A stretch of DNA of 64,000 bases, taken from contig JAXRKP010000859.1 of assembly GCA_037039925.1 (NCBI GenBank), forward strand, positions 15,001-79,000, in the 5' to 3' direction. This stretch comes from Doris montereyensis. Its lineage: Eukaryota > Mollusca > Gastropoda > Nudibranchia > Dorididae. Below are positions 25,270 through 38,900 of the stretch, one piece after another. The translations under genes were made by a program, and so were the position numbers. Within the stretch, counting starts at the first letter, position 1; the number at the start of each line of letters is the position of its first letter. The notes under the pieces were generated by a model. It was given only the letters and a program-made list of their open reading frames with translations, made no database searches and had not been told where the DNA came from.

Positions 25270-25395
25270 TTTGGAATCTACCCTGTCCACCATGGTGAAT
25301 TAGGAGGAAACAGCAAGATAAAAAAGACACGGGAAAGAGTGACAGGAAAGAAGTAGGACCCACCAGTAGCGTCTGTCAACCTTGCCCCCGCTTAA
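25270..25395 (+). mobile_element. SINE-like family C fragment
   Basis: GAATCTACCCTGTCCACCAT, then AATTAGGAGGAAACAGCAAG and AGTAGGACCCACCAGTAGCG: the family consensus with an internal deletion. Confidence 0.75.
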
Positions 25396-25584
25396 TGTAT
25401 CAGTTCACATCAGAGATGTCATTACACAAGAGTGTGACCATAATATATGATATGAATAAGTGCTCATCGCTTCTGTTTGTAGGACTTGACGACTGCCTAT
25501 CAAGGCCACTCACAACACTTTCACCCAAACCTCTGTGAGTCTCTGCCGGGTTCCTTTAAAAACAAAATACTTGTTTGGTTGTTT

Positions 25585-25722
25585 AACTGAAATTTACCCC
25601 GTCCACCATTGTGGTGATCTCAGGGTGAATTACGAGGAAACAGCAAGATAAAAGAGAAAAGGAAAGAGTAAAAGAAGTAAGACCTACCAGCAGTACCTGC
25701 CAACCGCCCACATACAAAATAC
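25585..25722 (+). mobile_element. SINE-like family C copy
   Basis: GAAATTTACCCCGTCCACCA, TGATCTCAGGGTGAATTA, AGGAAACAGCAAGATAAAAG, GAAGTAAGACCTACCAGCAG, ending GCCAACCGCCCA. This is one of the cleanest copies. No tRNA-like promoter is visible, so the class is uncertain. Confidence 0.78.
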
Positions 25723-26164
25723 AGTAATCCCTCATATACATACTTTTCAAGGTAAATACAGACTTAGGAACTAAAAGTAAAGGCACCGAAAAAAAAAACA
25801 CGCACTAAATTCATTTTTTACGTACCGGTTGGCAGCTGTGTATTATGAACAAAGACAGGAATGTTTGTTTATTCGGTGTCGATCAAAGAGTAACAGCCCA
25901 CATTAGTGCCTAAAGCATTGTTATACACACTAGAATATCCCAATATCATTTCTACTTGGAACATTCTTTTAAATCTTATCCTAAATCACAAATCCTTTAA
26001 TAATGGAAGTAAGCACAATGGTGTCATCACAGTTAGGCCTTTACACCAATCAAACTCTTACGACAGCTACAGCGTACAATATGGGTGGACATGGGCATTG
26101 TTTTAAACTCGGAAAATTATTTCATTTATAAATAACTAATTAAGTAAATATTTTTGGTGTTTAG

Positions 26165-26560
26165 ACTTGAAAGCCCTTACACTCCTTGGTACCATCAAGA
26201 AACAGAAGCTGAGATATTTTGGACCCCTGAAACATCACCAAACTTTACACAAACACGTCTTGGAAACAACAATTGAAGGCAAAAGAGCCGGCTGAGGCTG
26301 CAAGCTATTTTGTCGCTGTTCCAAGGGTTGTCTCAGAACTCGGATCGACCCAAGTTCCATTAATAGAGAAGAAAATGGAGAAGGCTAAAGAGGAAGACCA
26401 ACTAGAATGTCGTAGAAGAAGGTGGGAACAGGGACATAGAAGACTTGCTTCAAACAACATCAACAGAGGCAGGTTGAGTGACAGCCGATGGTGGGCTTTT
26501 TCAAAGGAGGGTTCAGAAAACATTGTCTGTCCACGGGCAAGCTTTGCATGAAGACCTGAC
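26165..26560 (+). pseudogene. LINE (non-LTR retrotransposon) RT C-terminal remnant
   Basis: The translation near 26171 gives IKKQKLRYFGPLKHHQTLHK and VLETTIEGKRAG, then a frame change into CRRRRWEQGHRRL. This is the typical tail (K-x-R-Y-F-G-H ... E-G-K-R) after the reverse-transcriptase domain of animal non-LTR elements. Stops and frame changes show it is dead. Confidence 0.7.
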
Positions 26561-26589
26561 CATATCAACTTAATTGCAGATGTAAAAGT

Positions 26590-26882
26590 TCCTTCAGGAG
26601 TTCCTTCAAGGCCATTACGACCCATAGAGCTGGAGCTTATCCGGTTTCTATAGCGTGAAGCGAAACAGGTGACAATAATCACCTCCTGGAAAGACTGCTA
26701 GTCTTGACGAGGGTTTTGCTCGGAAGTTAGTGCGTGTACGCATTTGCACCTGGGGAGAATGGGAAAATGGCGTGTCACATGTTTTTCCCAAGGAACACAA
26801 CGATAGGCCTTTATTTTTCTAGGATCTAAAATCGGGGCCTGATGATCCCCAGTTCAGCAGACTAACCGCTCGGCCACTAATT
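26590..26882 (-). mobile_element. SINE family A copy
   Basis: Starts GGCCATTACGACCCATAGAG, then AAACAGGTGACAATAATCAC, CATTTGCACCTGGGGAG, GATGATCCCCAG and CCGCTCGGCCAC. It lies just downstream of the UCHL5 stop, so it may be part of that 3' UTR. Confidence 0.8.
26810..26815 (-). promoter_or_regulatory. Candidate polyadenylation signal of UCHL5
   Basis: TTTATT on plus reads AATAAA on minus, about 125 nt after the UCHL5 stop. It falls inside the family A SINE, so the transposon may supply the signal. Confidence 0.4.
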
Positions 26883-26936
26883 GCAGATGTGGGTAAAATC
26901 CAATAAAGAAATAAACAATCATTACCTGGTCCTCTG

Positions 26937-26999
26937 TTATTTGGCTTCCATCGCCTTCTGCTCTTTTTCCTTTTTCTTCTTTGCCGCCGTCTCCTTGGC
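26937..26999 (-). CDS. UCHL5: UCHL5 exon 11 (stop codon)
   Basis: Acceptor CACCCCCAG. It encodes AKETAAKKKKEKEQKAMEAK then TAA, a Lys/Glu tail like human AKEKQNAKKAQETK. Confidence 0.93.
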   Translation of the reverse strand, partial: AKETAAKKKKEKEQKAMEAK

Positions 27000-29900
27000 C
27001 TGGGGGTGTTGAGAACATCAGAAAAGAAAAAATTCAAAATTCATTACCAAACAAGAGTCATTCCCCTTTTCATACTTATCCAAATGAATGCATACACGTA
27101 CAGATGAACAATGGGATTCCATTTTTTTTAAAATACACTTACGTTAAAAATTTTAAACATCAACAAGCAAAAAATAAAATTAAAATAAAAGAGCAACAAA
27201 AAAATAATAATAATACATATCTCCTTATTGTCCTGGTTATACTACGATTGACTCTTGAGTATGGGACTTAATTTACTTTATTTTTATCCAAATTTTACTC
27301 AAAAGAGCTTTTTTTTATTTATTTATTTTTTTATTCAAGTGAAACCTCTCTCCAATGAAACACATTGGTTTTATTATCTCAGTCAATGACATACATGAGA
27401 ACATTAGAACATCAATTTTGTCAGTGTCAAGGACATACATGGGAACATTAGAACATCGATTTTCTCAGTTTCATGAACATACATGGGAACATTAGAACAT
27501 CAATTTTCTCAGTTTCAAGGACATACATGGGAACATTAAAACATCAATTTTCTCAGTTTCAAAGACATACATGGGAACATTAAAACATCAATTTTCTCAG
27601 TTTCAAGGACATACATGGGAACATTAAAACATCAATTTTCTCAGTTTCAAGGACATACATGGGAACATTAGAACATCAATTTTTCTCAGTTTCATGGACA
27701 TACATGGGAACATTAAAACATCAATTTTCTCAGTTTCATGGACATACATGGGAACATTAAAACATCAATTTTCTCAGTTTCATGGACATACATGGGAACA
27801 TTAAAACATCAATTTTCTCAGTTTCATGGACATACATGGGAACATTAAAACATCAATTTTCTCAGTTTCATGGACATAAGACTTAAGTCGTCGTTTCCCC
27901 CCCCCCCCATTTGTCTTTTTATATTCACACACACACTTCACAATATTCACATGGTAAGAAAGCTTACCTTCTCTATTAAAGGGAGCAGCTTCCTTTCTTC
28001 CGCTAAAATCTTTAAGAGTTCCATGATAAACGGGAGGTAATTGTGTCTTTCGAGAATGTTTTCAAGCTGAAAAATAAACGTATAAAAGAAAGAAAAAAGC
28101 CAGACATAAGTAAACTTTCTTCATCTTAGGACAGCAAATCGTAACATTAAGAAACAGAAGATGAAATATTTCTGACACATCAAACATCATCAGACTTGAA
28201 AAATATAGTTTAGAAACAAAACTTGAAGGCCAAAAAGTATTTTAAGAAAAAAACAAGTAGAAGGTGAGAAGGTGAGAGCAGGTAGAAAGGTGAGAGCAGG
28301 TAGAAGGTCATAGTGAGAAGGTGAGAGCAGGTAGAATGTGAGAGCAGGTAGAAGGTCATAGTAGGTAGAAGGTGAGAGCAGGTAGAAGGTGAGAGCAGGT
28401 AGAAGGTGAGAGCAGGTAGAAGGTGAGAGCAGGTAGAAGGTGATAGCAGGTAGAAGGTCATAGTAGGTAGAAGGTGAGAGCAGGTAGAAGGTCAGTAGCA
28501 GGTAGAAGGTGAGAGCAGGTAGAAGGTCATAGCAGGTAGATGGTGAGAGCAGGTAGCAGATAGAAGGTGACAGCAGGTAGAAGGTGAGAGCAGGTAGAAG
28601 GTGAGAGCAGATAGAAGGTGAGAGCAGGTAGAATGTCAGAGCAGGCAGAATGTCAGAGCAGAAGGTGAGAGCAGGTAGATGGTGAGAGCAGGTAGAATGT
28701 CAGAGCAGGTAAAAGGTGAGAGCAGGTAGAAGGTGAGAGCAGGTAGAATGTCAGAGCAGGTAGAAGGTGAGAGCAGGTAGAAGGTGAGAGCAGATAGAAT
28801 GTCAGAGCAGATAGAAGGTGAGAGATAGAAGGTGAGAGCAGGTAGAATGTCAGAGCAGGTAGAAGGTGAGAGCAGGTAAGAAGGTGAGAGCAGGTAGAAT
28901 GTGACAGCAGATAGAAGGTGACAGCAGGTAGAAGGTGAGAGCAAGTAGAAGGTGAGAGCAGGTAGAAGGTCATAGCAGGTAGAAGGTGAGAGCAGGTAGA
29001 AGGTGAGAGCAGGTAGAAGGTAGAAGGTGAGAGCAGGTAGAAGGTGAGAGCAGTGATAGCAGGTAAAAATGTGAGAGCAGGTAGAATGTGACAGCAGGTA
29101 GAAGGTGACAGCAAGTAGAAGGTGAGAGCAAGTAGAATGTGACAGCAGGTAGAAGGTGAGAGCAGGTAGAAGGTGACAGCAGGTCAGAGCAGGTAGAATG
29201 TCAGAGCAGGTAGAAGGTGACAGCAGGTAGAAGGTGAGAGCAGGTAGAAGGTGAGAGCAGGATATAGCAGAGTAAAGCTCCTTCAGGGCAGGTATGGCCA
29301 TAGAGCCAGAGCAGGATTCTGTAGCGTGAAGCAGCGGACCAGGTGAAAACAATCACCTCCTGGCCAGTACATTAGTCTGACCCAGGTAATTACTCTCATG
29401 GCTAGTACTTGTACTCACCATTTGCACCTGGGGAGAGTGGGGAAAATGTGAGTTATGCGTCTGTCCCAAAGAACACAAATCTTATGATCCCCAGTCCAGC
29501 CACCAACGGTTTGCGACTTTCACCATCAATATTCATACTGCTTTTAAAGTCACATTTCTTACCGTGAAAACTTTACTTTTATGAAGAGTTAAACATTTAC
29601 CGTGAACGCTTCGGTTTTTTTTTTATCCGATTTGATGTAATGTTACCCACATCTACGACTAAGGCGATCATGGGGATTTCGGCCAGATTTAAAATTGTTT
29701 GCCCGGGCTGCCCTGTAAACAGAAGTGGATCCTTAAAATGCACAGAATGTTATGGTCCTCCCTTTTGTCGTCCGTCTTCGATGGGGCAAAGTGTCGGTCC
29801 TCCTACCTGGATCAGGGGGGGGGAGGAGGGTAGATTTCCTTCCAAAAAAACTCGAGAAACGTGTTCAACCTATCAGGCACGAATCCACGATCTTTTGGTT

Positions 29901-32900
29901 GAGACGTTGACACCTTGCCTCTGGACCGATCAAGTCTCCCAAAGGTGTGGGGGTCTGTGAATTCATTGTTCCAACGAAAGATGCTGCAATAATGGTTTCA
30001 GTGTCTTTCTTCCATCTAAGTGCTAGCCACTGGCATGATAAAACACTTAGGAAACATGCTTTGGTCTGCTTTCCTCACATGAATCAAAGATGAACATCTG
30101 TAGACAGGGGAGGATTTTGCCACAATGTAAGTAAGCTATACCTGACAAATCAGCTCTATAGTTCATATTCCCCAAAGGAATTGACTAAAAATTTTAATTC
30201 ATTTAAAGCCGGTACAGCCCATAGAGCCGGAGCTTATCCCTGTTTCTATACAGTGAAATGGAACAGGTGATAATAGTCACCTCCTGGACATGACGCCACT
30301 CTGGTGCAGGTTCTTGCTCCCAAGCTAGTATTTGTACATTACATCTATTTGCACCTGGGTCGAGTGGGGAGAATGTGTGTTACGTGTCTAAGCCAAGGAA
30401 CACAATGTCGAACCTAGCTTTGCTGGGATTAATAAACAGGACCTCCTGATCCCAAATCCGACAGCTTAACCAATTGGCCACCGACGCCGACAAAAAGGGA
30501 GTTGAGACACTTGACATCAAATGGCCTGCTGCTGGGGGACAAAAATGAATGAAGACAAACACTCGACTCAGTGAGAGCCCATTTGAGAGAGATGTGAATT
30601 ACTAATAACAACATCTATAATGAACTTATTAAAATATTCACGCACTCTGTAGCGCTCCTCTTTTTATCTTCCACCGTAATCAGGAACCCAAGCTGAGAAA
30701 TTTCAGCGGAAATATCACTGGACTCCATACCACTGCTCTGTGTTGGGAGAGAAAAATAGAAACATGGCTTTACTTGGCTATGTAGTGTGGGATGACATTG
30801 TGATGTACAAGAAGCACATTTATTTACCCTATTCACCCTATGTGGTGATTTTGATAGTCGTGTGAATTAAGAAAGAAAAGCAGAAGGTAAACTACTACCT
30901 ATGTATTATAATGATCTTTCTCATTCCTACTGGCCTGACATTTTCTGTTTCCTTCGCTTTAGAGCCTCTTGTTTATCTTCTTCTCAATTTCTCTGAGGTC
31001 TGCCTTTGAGTCTTTTACCAAGGGTTTTAGCATTGAATACTGATTTAACTATTCTCTTATCATTCATTCTGTGTTAATCCTTTTCTAAAAATTCCATTGT
31101 CTATTTCTAGAGCGTTTACAATAAACATTAAATATTCACATCAAATCTAAAGCCTAAAATATGTTTTTTGCATAACTGAATTGAATACCGTCGCAATGGT
31201 TAATTCCTTACTACATATAACATACTTTTCAAAGCAAAAACAAATTTACAAATTCAAAGTCAAAATCAAAAACCACAGACATTCTTTACATAGATACTAA
31301 TTGGCAGCTATGAAATTTCAACAAATTTTTTAATTTTTGTTTTCAACCTAGTGGAGTAGCTCCACGCAGACACGCACCAGACACACCCCACACACACACA
31401 CACAATAGACGCACAATAGACACACACACACACACACACGCACACGCACAATAGAAGAACACACCTCTACCATTTGATTGAGTTCCTGCAAACGTTTGGT
31501 ATATTTTCTTTTCCTGTCCGACACCAAAGCCATGAGATTAAAGTGAATTTCGTCAGCACTATATCTGTAAATTAGATAGACACATTGAATAACATGAAAT
31601 ACCCACACAAGTGACACATAAGAAGAAGGGGAAATTGTAAGATGTCATAAACTTGGAATCGACCCAATTCCTTCTGGTACAAATAGCATGTGTATACTTG
31701 GATAATATAAAATTCAAAACAGCATAAAATAAAACTACTGGTAAAAACAATCATAGTGACATTTCAAAAGCAACGACAATAATAATAATGACAATAATAA
31801 TAATGACAATAATAATAATGACAATAATAATAATGACAATAATAATAATAATAACAATAATAATACAATAATAATAACGTAAATAATAATAATAATGACA
31901 ATAATAATAATGACATTAATAATAATGACAATAATAATAATGAAATAATAATAGCGACAATAATAATAACAATGATAATAATGACAATAATAATAATGAC
32001 AATAATAATAATGACAATAATAATAATGACAATAATAATAATGACATTAATAATAATGACAATGACAAATAATAATGACAATAATAATAAAACAATAATA
32101 ATAACGACAATAATAATAATGACAATAATAATGTTGACAATAATAATAATGACAATAATATAACGACAACAATAATAACGACAATAATAACAATAATAAT
32201 AACGATAATAATTTAATAATAATAATGACAATAATAATATAAACAAAAATAACAATAACAATTTAATAATGATAGTGAAAATATCATTAAAGATTTTTTT
32301 TAAAAGGTTTGATAGAATACAGCATTACATATTTGGGAACGGGTAGATTGGCTATGTCATCTAAATGCCACTACGGATAAATTACCAGTGTGGATCTTGT
32401 GAAAGCTAAAGACAAATGACATGAAAGAGGTCTACTGGTCTACTTATTTAGGCCATGTTAGATGGGAATAGGGTGTTATTGGGTTTATCTCCATCTACAA
32501 CTACGGTGATCTCTGGGGCGTTTGAATTTGTCCGGACAGCCCTAGAATTACCAATTTACCCATTTCTCAAACCTTCCGTAGCCAATGAGATAAGAAGGCA
32601 CCAGTAACCAATCTTTCCGTTTCAATCCAGGCCATTTTTAGAATCTAGACTCTAGTGTAAGACCCTGGAGGTGATCTAGTCCTGGTGTTGAACGTCAAGT
32701 CCACCATCTGCCTTACATTCAGCTCTGTCTCTATCTCTGTCTCTCTTATTCATGCACATATCCACGATTTTGTTGTGTGGAATTTTTATTAGCTTAGAGA
32801 CAGATAAGTTCACCTCATTGCTTTTACAAATACCCTTCGAGTGCTGGACGATCAGATTATTGAAAAACATTAAATTTTTGTGGCATACCGCCGATTTCAT

Positions 32901-35900
32901 TACCCGACGAACGATATACTCAAAATAGCCAGGAATTAAGGATGACACATTATTGGTTATTTCAAAACGTGTGTATTGAAAGGGCACAAAAAATGTTTAG
33001 CATAAAATGATTCTGAATCACTCACTTTTGCATACGCTTTTCTATAATAGGCCTGACTACATCAACCCAGTCTTTGTCAGTCGGGATGGCACCTAGTGAA
33101 CATAGGAAGATAAAACAAAACCAAACATGTCATCATTCATGTCATCATTCATGTCATCATTCATGTCATATCATGTGTATTATCAACCTAAAAAAAATCA
33201 TGAGATGAAATAAAACCTAGATAAAAATTTATCATTCTGGTTTGTTCGATTTGGAACGCCTTGTTCCAAATCAAACAAACCAGAATGATACATTGAGATA
33301 CGGACCAACCTGTCCTTAAGACCAGCTGTCCAGAACGACCATCAGCAATCCAATCCATGGATTTTTCCCTCTAGGTTTTATCTCTCTCCATAGCGAACAC
33401 CTGTCCAACGTGACCGTGACCACCTAATTTGACCGACCAATCGCCATCATAACCTGTCCATGACGACCAATGGGTACATCCTTACATTGCTGGCTCCGCC
33501 CACTTCACTGCTACATAGACGCTTGTGCTGTTGGGTCATAACCAATCATTGCCATTGTCAGTCAGTGTCTGAAGACAATTGAAGCGTAGACAGCTGGTCA
33601 TCAAAGCGAGACAAGGCGAAGGGTGTTCTTGACCACACCTCATCACCATGTCTAGCCATCCAGACACTTCTATGCAAACACATGCCACGTGAAGAGTAGT
33701 ACAACTCACATGAGGTGATAAGACTTTGTTTTTTATTTAATTTTACCCACGTCCACATCTAAGGTGATCTCTGGGTTTTTGGTAAGATTTTTTTTTCAAT
33801 TTTACCCAGGCTGCCTAGTAAACAGCCAAGGGATCTTTAACACACACAGTAAGTTGTGATTTGCATATGGGGCCTCCTCTTAATCGTCCGTCTTCAATGG
33901 GACTAGGTGTCGATACACTTACCAGAGTGGTGGGTTTTATTCCCTCCTTTTCTCTTTCTCCCTTTGATGAAAGTATTATTGGTTTGGTTTTAAAATAAGA
34001 CATCTCTTTCACTCTCTCTCTCCCTTTGAGGAAAGTATTAATTGATTTTAGCTGAAATAAGACATTTGTCTCTAGCTCTCTCCCTCCCTTTGATGAAAGT
34101 ATTAATTGGTTTTAGCTAATATGAGACATCTGTCTCTAGCTCTCTCCCTCCCTTTGATGAAAGTATTAATTGATTTTAGCTGAAATAAGACATCTCTCTC
34201 TCTAGCTCTCTCCCTCCCTTTGATGAAAGTATTAATTGGTTTTAGCTAAAATAAGACATCTCTCTCTCGCTCTCTCCCTCCCTTTGATGAAAGTATTAAT
34301 TGATTTTAGCTGAAATAAGACATCTCTCTCTCGCTCTCTCCCTCCCTTTGATGAAAGTATTAATTGATTTTAGCTGAAATAAGACATCTCTCTCTCGACA
34401 TCTGTCTCTAGCTCTCTCCCTCCTTTGATGAAAGTATTAATTGGTTTTAGCTAATATAAGACATCTGTCTCTAGCTCTCTCTCCTCCTTTGATGAAAGAT
34501 TGATTTTAGCTGAAATAAGACATCTCTGCTTTCTCCCTCCCTTTGATGAAAGTATTAATTGCTAAATAAGACATCTCTCGCTCTCTCCCTCCTTTGATGA
34601 AAGTATTAATTGGTTTTAGCTAAAATAAGACATCTTCTAGCTCTCTCCTCCCTTGATGAAAGTATTAATTGATTTTAGCTGAAATAAGACATCTCTCTCT
34701 CTCGCTCTCTCCCTCCCTTTGATGAAAGTATTAATTGATTTTAGCTGAAATAAGACATCTCTCTCTCGCTCTCTCCCTCCCTTTGATGAAAGTATTAATT
34801 GGTTTTAGCTAATATAAGACATCTGTCTCTAGCTCTCTCCCTCCCTTTGATGAAAGTATTAATTGGTTTAGCTAATATAAGACATCTCTCTCTCGCTCTC
34901 TCCCTCCCTTTGATGAAAGTATTAATTGATTTTAGCTGAAATAAGACATCTCTCTTGCTTTCTCCCTCTCTTTGATGAAAGTATTAATTGATTTTAGCTA
35001 AAAAAGACATCTCTCCCTCCCTTTGATGAAAGTATTAATTGATTTTAGCTAAAATAAGACATCTCTCTCTCACTCTGTCCCTCCTTTTGATGAAAGTATT
35101 AAATGATTTTAGCTAAAATAAAACATCTCTCCTCCCTTTGATGAATGTATTAATTGATCTAAGACAAACTTATAGAAAGTTACAAACTAACAATCTCTTG
35201 AGCAAAAAAAATAATAAAACAACAAAAGAAACAAAAAAATCCCAAAATCTAAACAAAATCGCATCCTACCAAGGTCTAAAGGTCCACTTTTTAAACCGTC
35301 TAACTCGTACAGCCGTCCCCGAATGGGAGGTAACTGACAAAGTGATAAACCTCATCATCTTTCTTGGCTTGTTTTTCATCAAACTCAAACATTTGTTGCC
35401 TGTCAGGATAGAAAAAAAGAAAGAAAAGAAACTTAGTGAGTATAAGAACAAGTTGTAAAAAATATGTAAACACATTTTACCTGTAGACACACACACTTTC
35501 TTCTCACTCATCCCAGGTGACATATTGGTACTACCTTGGACAGGGAAGTAAAATCTGCAACCGACTAGCGTCTTGCCAAGGCTTTTGATTTGATTCGATT
35601 TCACCCACATCCACAACTAAGGTGACCTCTTGAGGTTTTTGTTAGGATTTTTAGTTTTACCGGACTGCCTACAAACAGCCAAGGGACATCTACCATGCAC
35701 AAAGTTTTCTCATCTGCCCACATGATCTCCTTATTGTCGTCCGTCTCTGATGTGACTAGGTATCATTACGTACCTGGCCCAAAGGGCCGGGTTTAACCGA
35801 AAAGCTTGAAAAAAGGTTTCAACCTGCCAGGGGCCTGAATCCACAGCCCTCTGATTGAAAAGTTTATTTGATCATAGAATTACAACTATTATGTCATTTC

Positions 35901-38900
35901 TCTCTTTACTCATACGTGAATTTTAATCTGGTTCTACATTTTTCCAATTAATAAAACAGTTTATGATGCACAATGTTTAAATGGATGAAATTATCAACAA
36001 CAAAATCTCATTTTATCAAACACCCCCCCCCCCCCCAATCTCTTCCTCACCCCCTCCTTAATCCCACATAGATATGAAGAGAAAACAACAAAGGTGGATT
36101 TCAAATAAATCAAATTCAGCTATGGTTTTTCTTCTGACTCACCTGGCAAAACTGTTGTGAACTTCCTGATGGTGTCAGAATTACTTAAACTTAAACCTGC
36201 AGCTGTAGAAATAAAGGAGAAAATTTGAATGAGCGTGTCATTTTGATTGTATTTTACTTGATTTGAATGAGCGTGACATTTTGAATGAGCGTGTCATTTT
36301 GATTGTATTTTACTTGATTTGAATGAGCGTGACATTTTGATTGAATGAGCGTACATTTTGATTGACTTTTTGATATGAATGAGCGTGACATTTTGATTGT
36401 ATTTTGAATTGATTTGAATGAGCGTGACATTTTGATTGTTTTTACTTGATTTGTAGCGTGACATTTTGGTTTTTACTTGATTTGAATGAGCGTGACATTT
36501 TGATTGTTTTTACTTGATTTGAATGAGCGTGACATTTTGATTGTACTTTACTTGATCTGAATGAGCATTTTGGTTGTCATTTTGATTGTTTTTACTTTAC
36601 ATTTAAATGAGGGTGACATTTTGATTGTACTTTACTTGATTTGAATGAGCGTGACATTTTGATTGTACTTTACTTGATATGAATGAGCGTGACAATTTTG
36701 ATTGTTTTTACTTGATTTGAATGCTAAGCGTGACATTTTGGTTGTATTTTACTTGATTTGAAAATAACAATTGTGCATAGCGTGACATTTTGATTGAGAG
36801 TTAACTTGATTTGAATAGCAAAGGGACATTTTGGTTGTATTTTACTTGATTTGAATGAGCGTGACATTTTGACCCAAAACTTTACTTGATTTTAAAGAAC
36901 GTGACATTTTGATTGTACTTTACTTGATTTGAATGAGCGTGACATTTTGGTTGTATTTGACTTAATTTGATTTTGCCCCCAGCCACAACTACTAGGGTCC
37001 AACTCCGGGGTTTCAGTTGGGATTTTTAAATTTGCCCAGACTGCCCTGTAAACTGGGCAGTGGACAGGTAAGCACCTGAACGAGTAGAGTAGACGATCCC
37101 GCCCTCCACAAGTCTCCTGCTGCCTTGCAGGCGGCTCTCGGCTGTCCAACGGCTCACGGAGTTAACCCTGACTGGAAACAACCTGCTGCCTTACAGGCCG
37201 GTCTTGGTTGACCAAAAAGGCTAAGGGAGTTAACCCTGACAGAAAATAACAACCTGCTGCCTTGCAGGCTGGTCTTAGGTGACAAAAGGCTAAGAGAGTT
37301 AACCCTGACAGAAAATAACAAAGGCCTGTTAGAAAGGGGACTCAAGGTGGCAGCCCCACCTTCTACACAGGGTACAGTGGGCTAATCCTCTTACCCAAAA
37401 CCGAACTGATTCAAAAGAACAGAAATATGGTATGCCCGGCTCGACCTTTCAACGACAAACATGGAAACAAACGTGGACTGTGATTTTTTAAACATGGAAT
37501 ATTAGGGCAATAAATGGAAAAGAGAGAATTAGTTGAAGAAATGGAAAAATCCAAAGTAGACATTTTGGCCATTACAGAAACAAAGACAGAAAGACAAGGA
37601 ATAGAAATGTAGGACCAAATCATACTTTAATCTTCTCAGGAGTAGATGTCAAAGATAGAGCTAGAGCAGGAGTAGGTCTCCTGATGCATAAAAGGCATTA
37701 AAAGCTACTAGAAAGCTGGACATTTATAAGCTCACGGCTATAAGAGGTAAATATTAAACTAAAAGGAAGAGAAATTAAATTATTAGTAGCTTATTGATCA
37801 AATGAAGATGCCTTCAAAGAAGAAAAAGATATCTTCGAAAACGATTTACAAATAGCTGTAGAGAATCTTAAACACAAACAGAAACTAATGGTTTAGGAGA
37901 TTTAAACGCTAGTGATGCCAAAATGAGATTACTGACTGAAGAAAACAAACAGAAAAGGAAAGAAAAAGAAAGTTATAAACTCAAAAAGAGAAACTAAATT
38001 TTACTAAATAAACCAAAAGTAAAACAGATATACCAATCTAGAATAAACAGATCTATCAGTGAAAGGCAGATGGATATGAATGATATCACAATAGAAGAAA
38101 AGTGGCAAATGTATAAAAAAAAACACTCCTTAGTGTTTGTTACTTGTAATAAATTTACCCCATCCACTATATGCAGTGATCTCAGTGTGAATTATGAGGA
38201 AACAGCAAGATGAAAAAGAAGTGAAAGAGGGAAAATTGGAGAAGTAGGACCTATCAGTATTTGTAGCTAACCGCCCAATGAAAAAGAATGAGTGAGACAT
38301 TTGTATCAGTAGGAGCACGATAAGTCATTGCAATGTATGCAATATTTACCAGAGCAATGCATTTCCCAGCACCCTGCTGTCTGCACTAATCCTGCATGTT
38401 GTTTATTGCCCCACAAATTTTTGATATCTCCTTTATAACATCACGTATATAATATGTTACAATAATATTTCTGTCACTAGTTAGCTAACAAAGGGATCAA
38501 AGGACGACACAAACCACATATTATTTGTAAAAAAAATCATCATCATCATCATCAAAAATTTTACTTAAAACTAAAAGATACATCTTGAAGATGAATATTT
38601 CAAGAAAAATCATCAGGAGAAATAAATTTACTTAAAACTTTAAACAAAACAATTTGAAGACATTCAATCAGCATCCCAATTAGGAATGACACATTCATAC
38701 GTCATTTAAAACAAGAGGTATGTTATAACTATGATGAAAACTGACTTACTCCTGGGTTGAGATCCTGTGCGAAATCTTTGAAGTTGGTCAGTGTATCACC
38801 TAGCTCAATGTTCTCGTGACTAGCGTTGATTTGTAAAATGCTCAAAATAGCTTGTGTTGCACACGTCATAATGATCACCTGAGGAAAACAATTCAAAACA

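Noticed and set aside
26273..26551. 92-codon plus frame as a gene
   Set aside because: It is the frameshifted continuation of a LINE tail; similar LINE-end sequence recurs at 28125-28250.
35476..35536. Extra UCHL5 exon with VSTG-type reading upstream of exon 6
   Set aside because: Acceptor- and donor-like ends exist (AAG/GTAGTACC... and CTACAG/GTAAAA), but exons 5 and 6 join in phase without it and the reading has no match in UCHL5.
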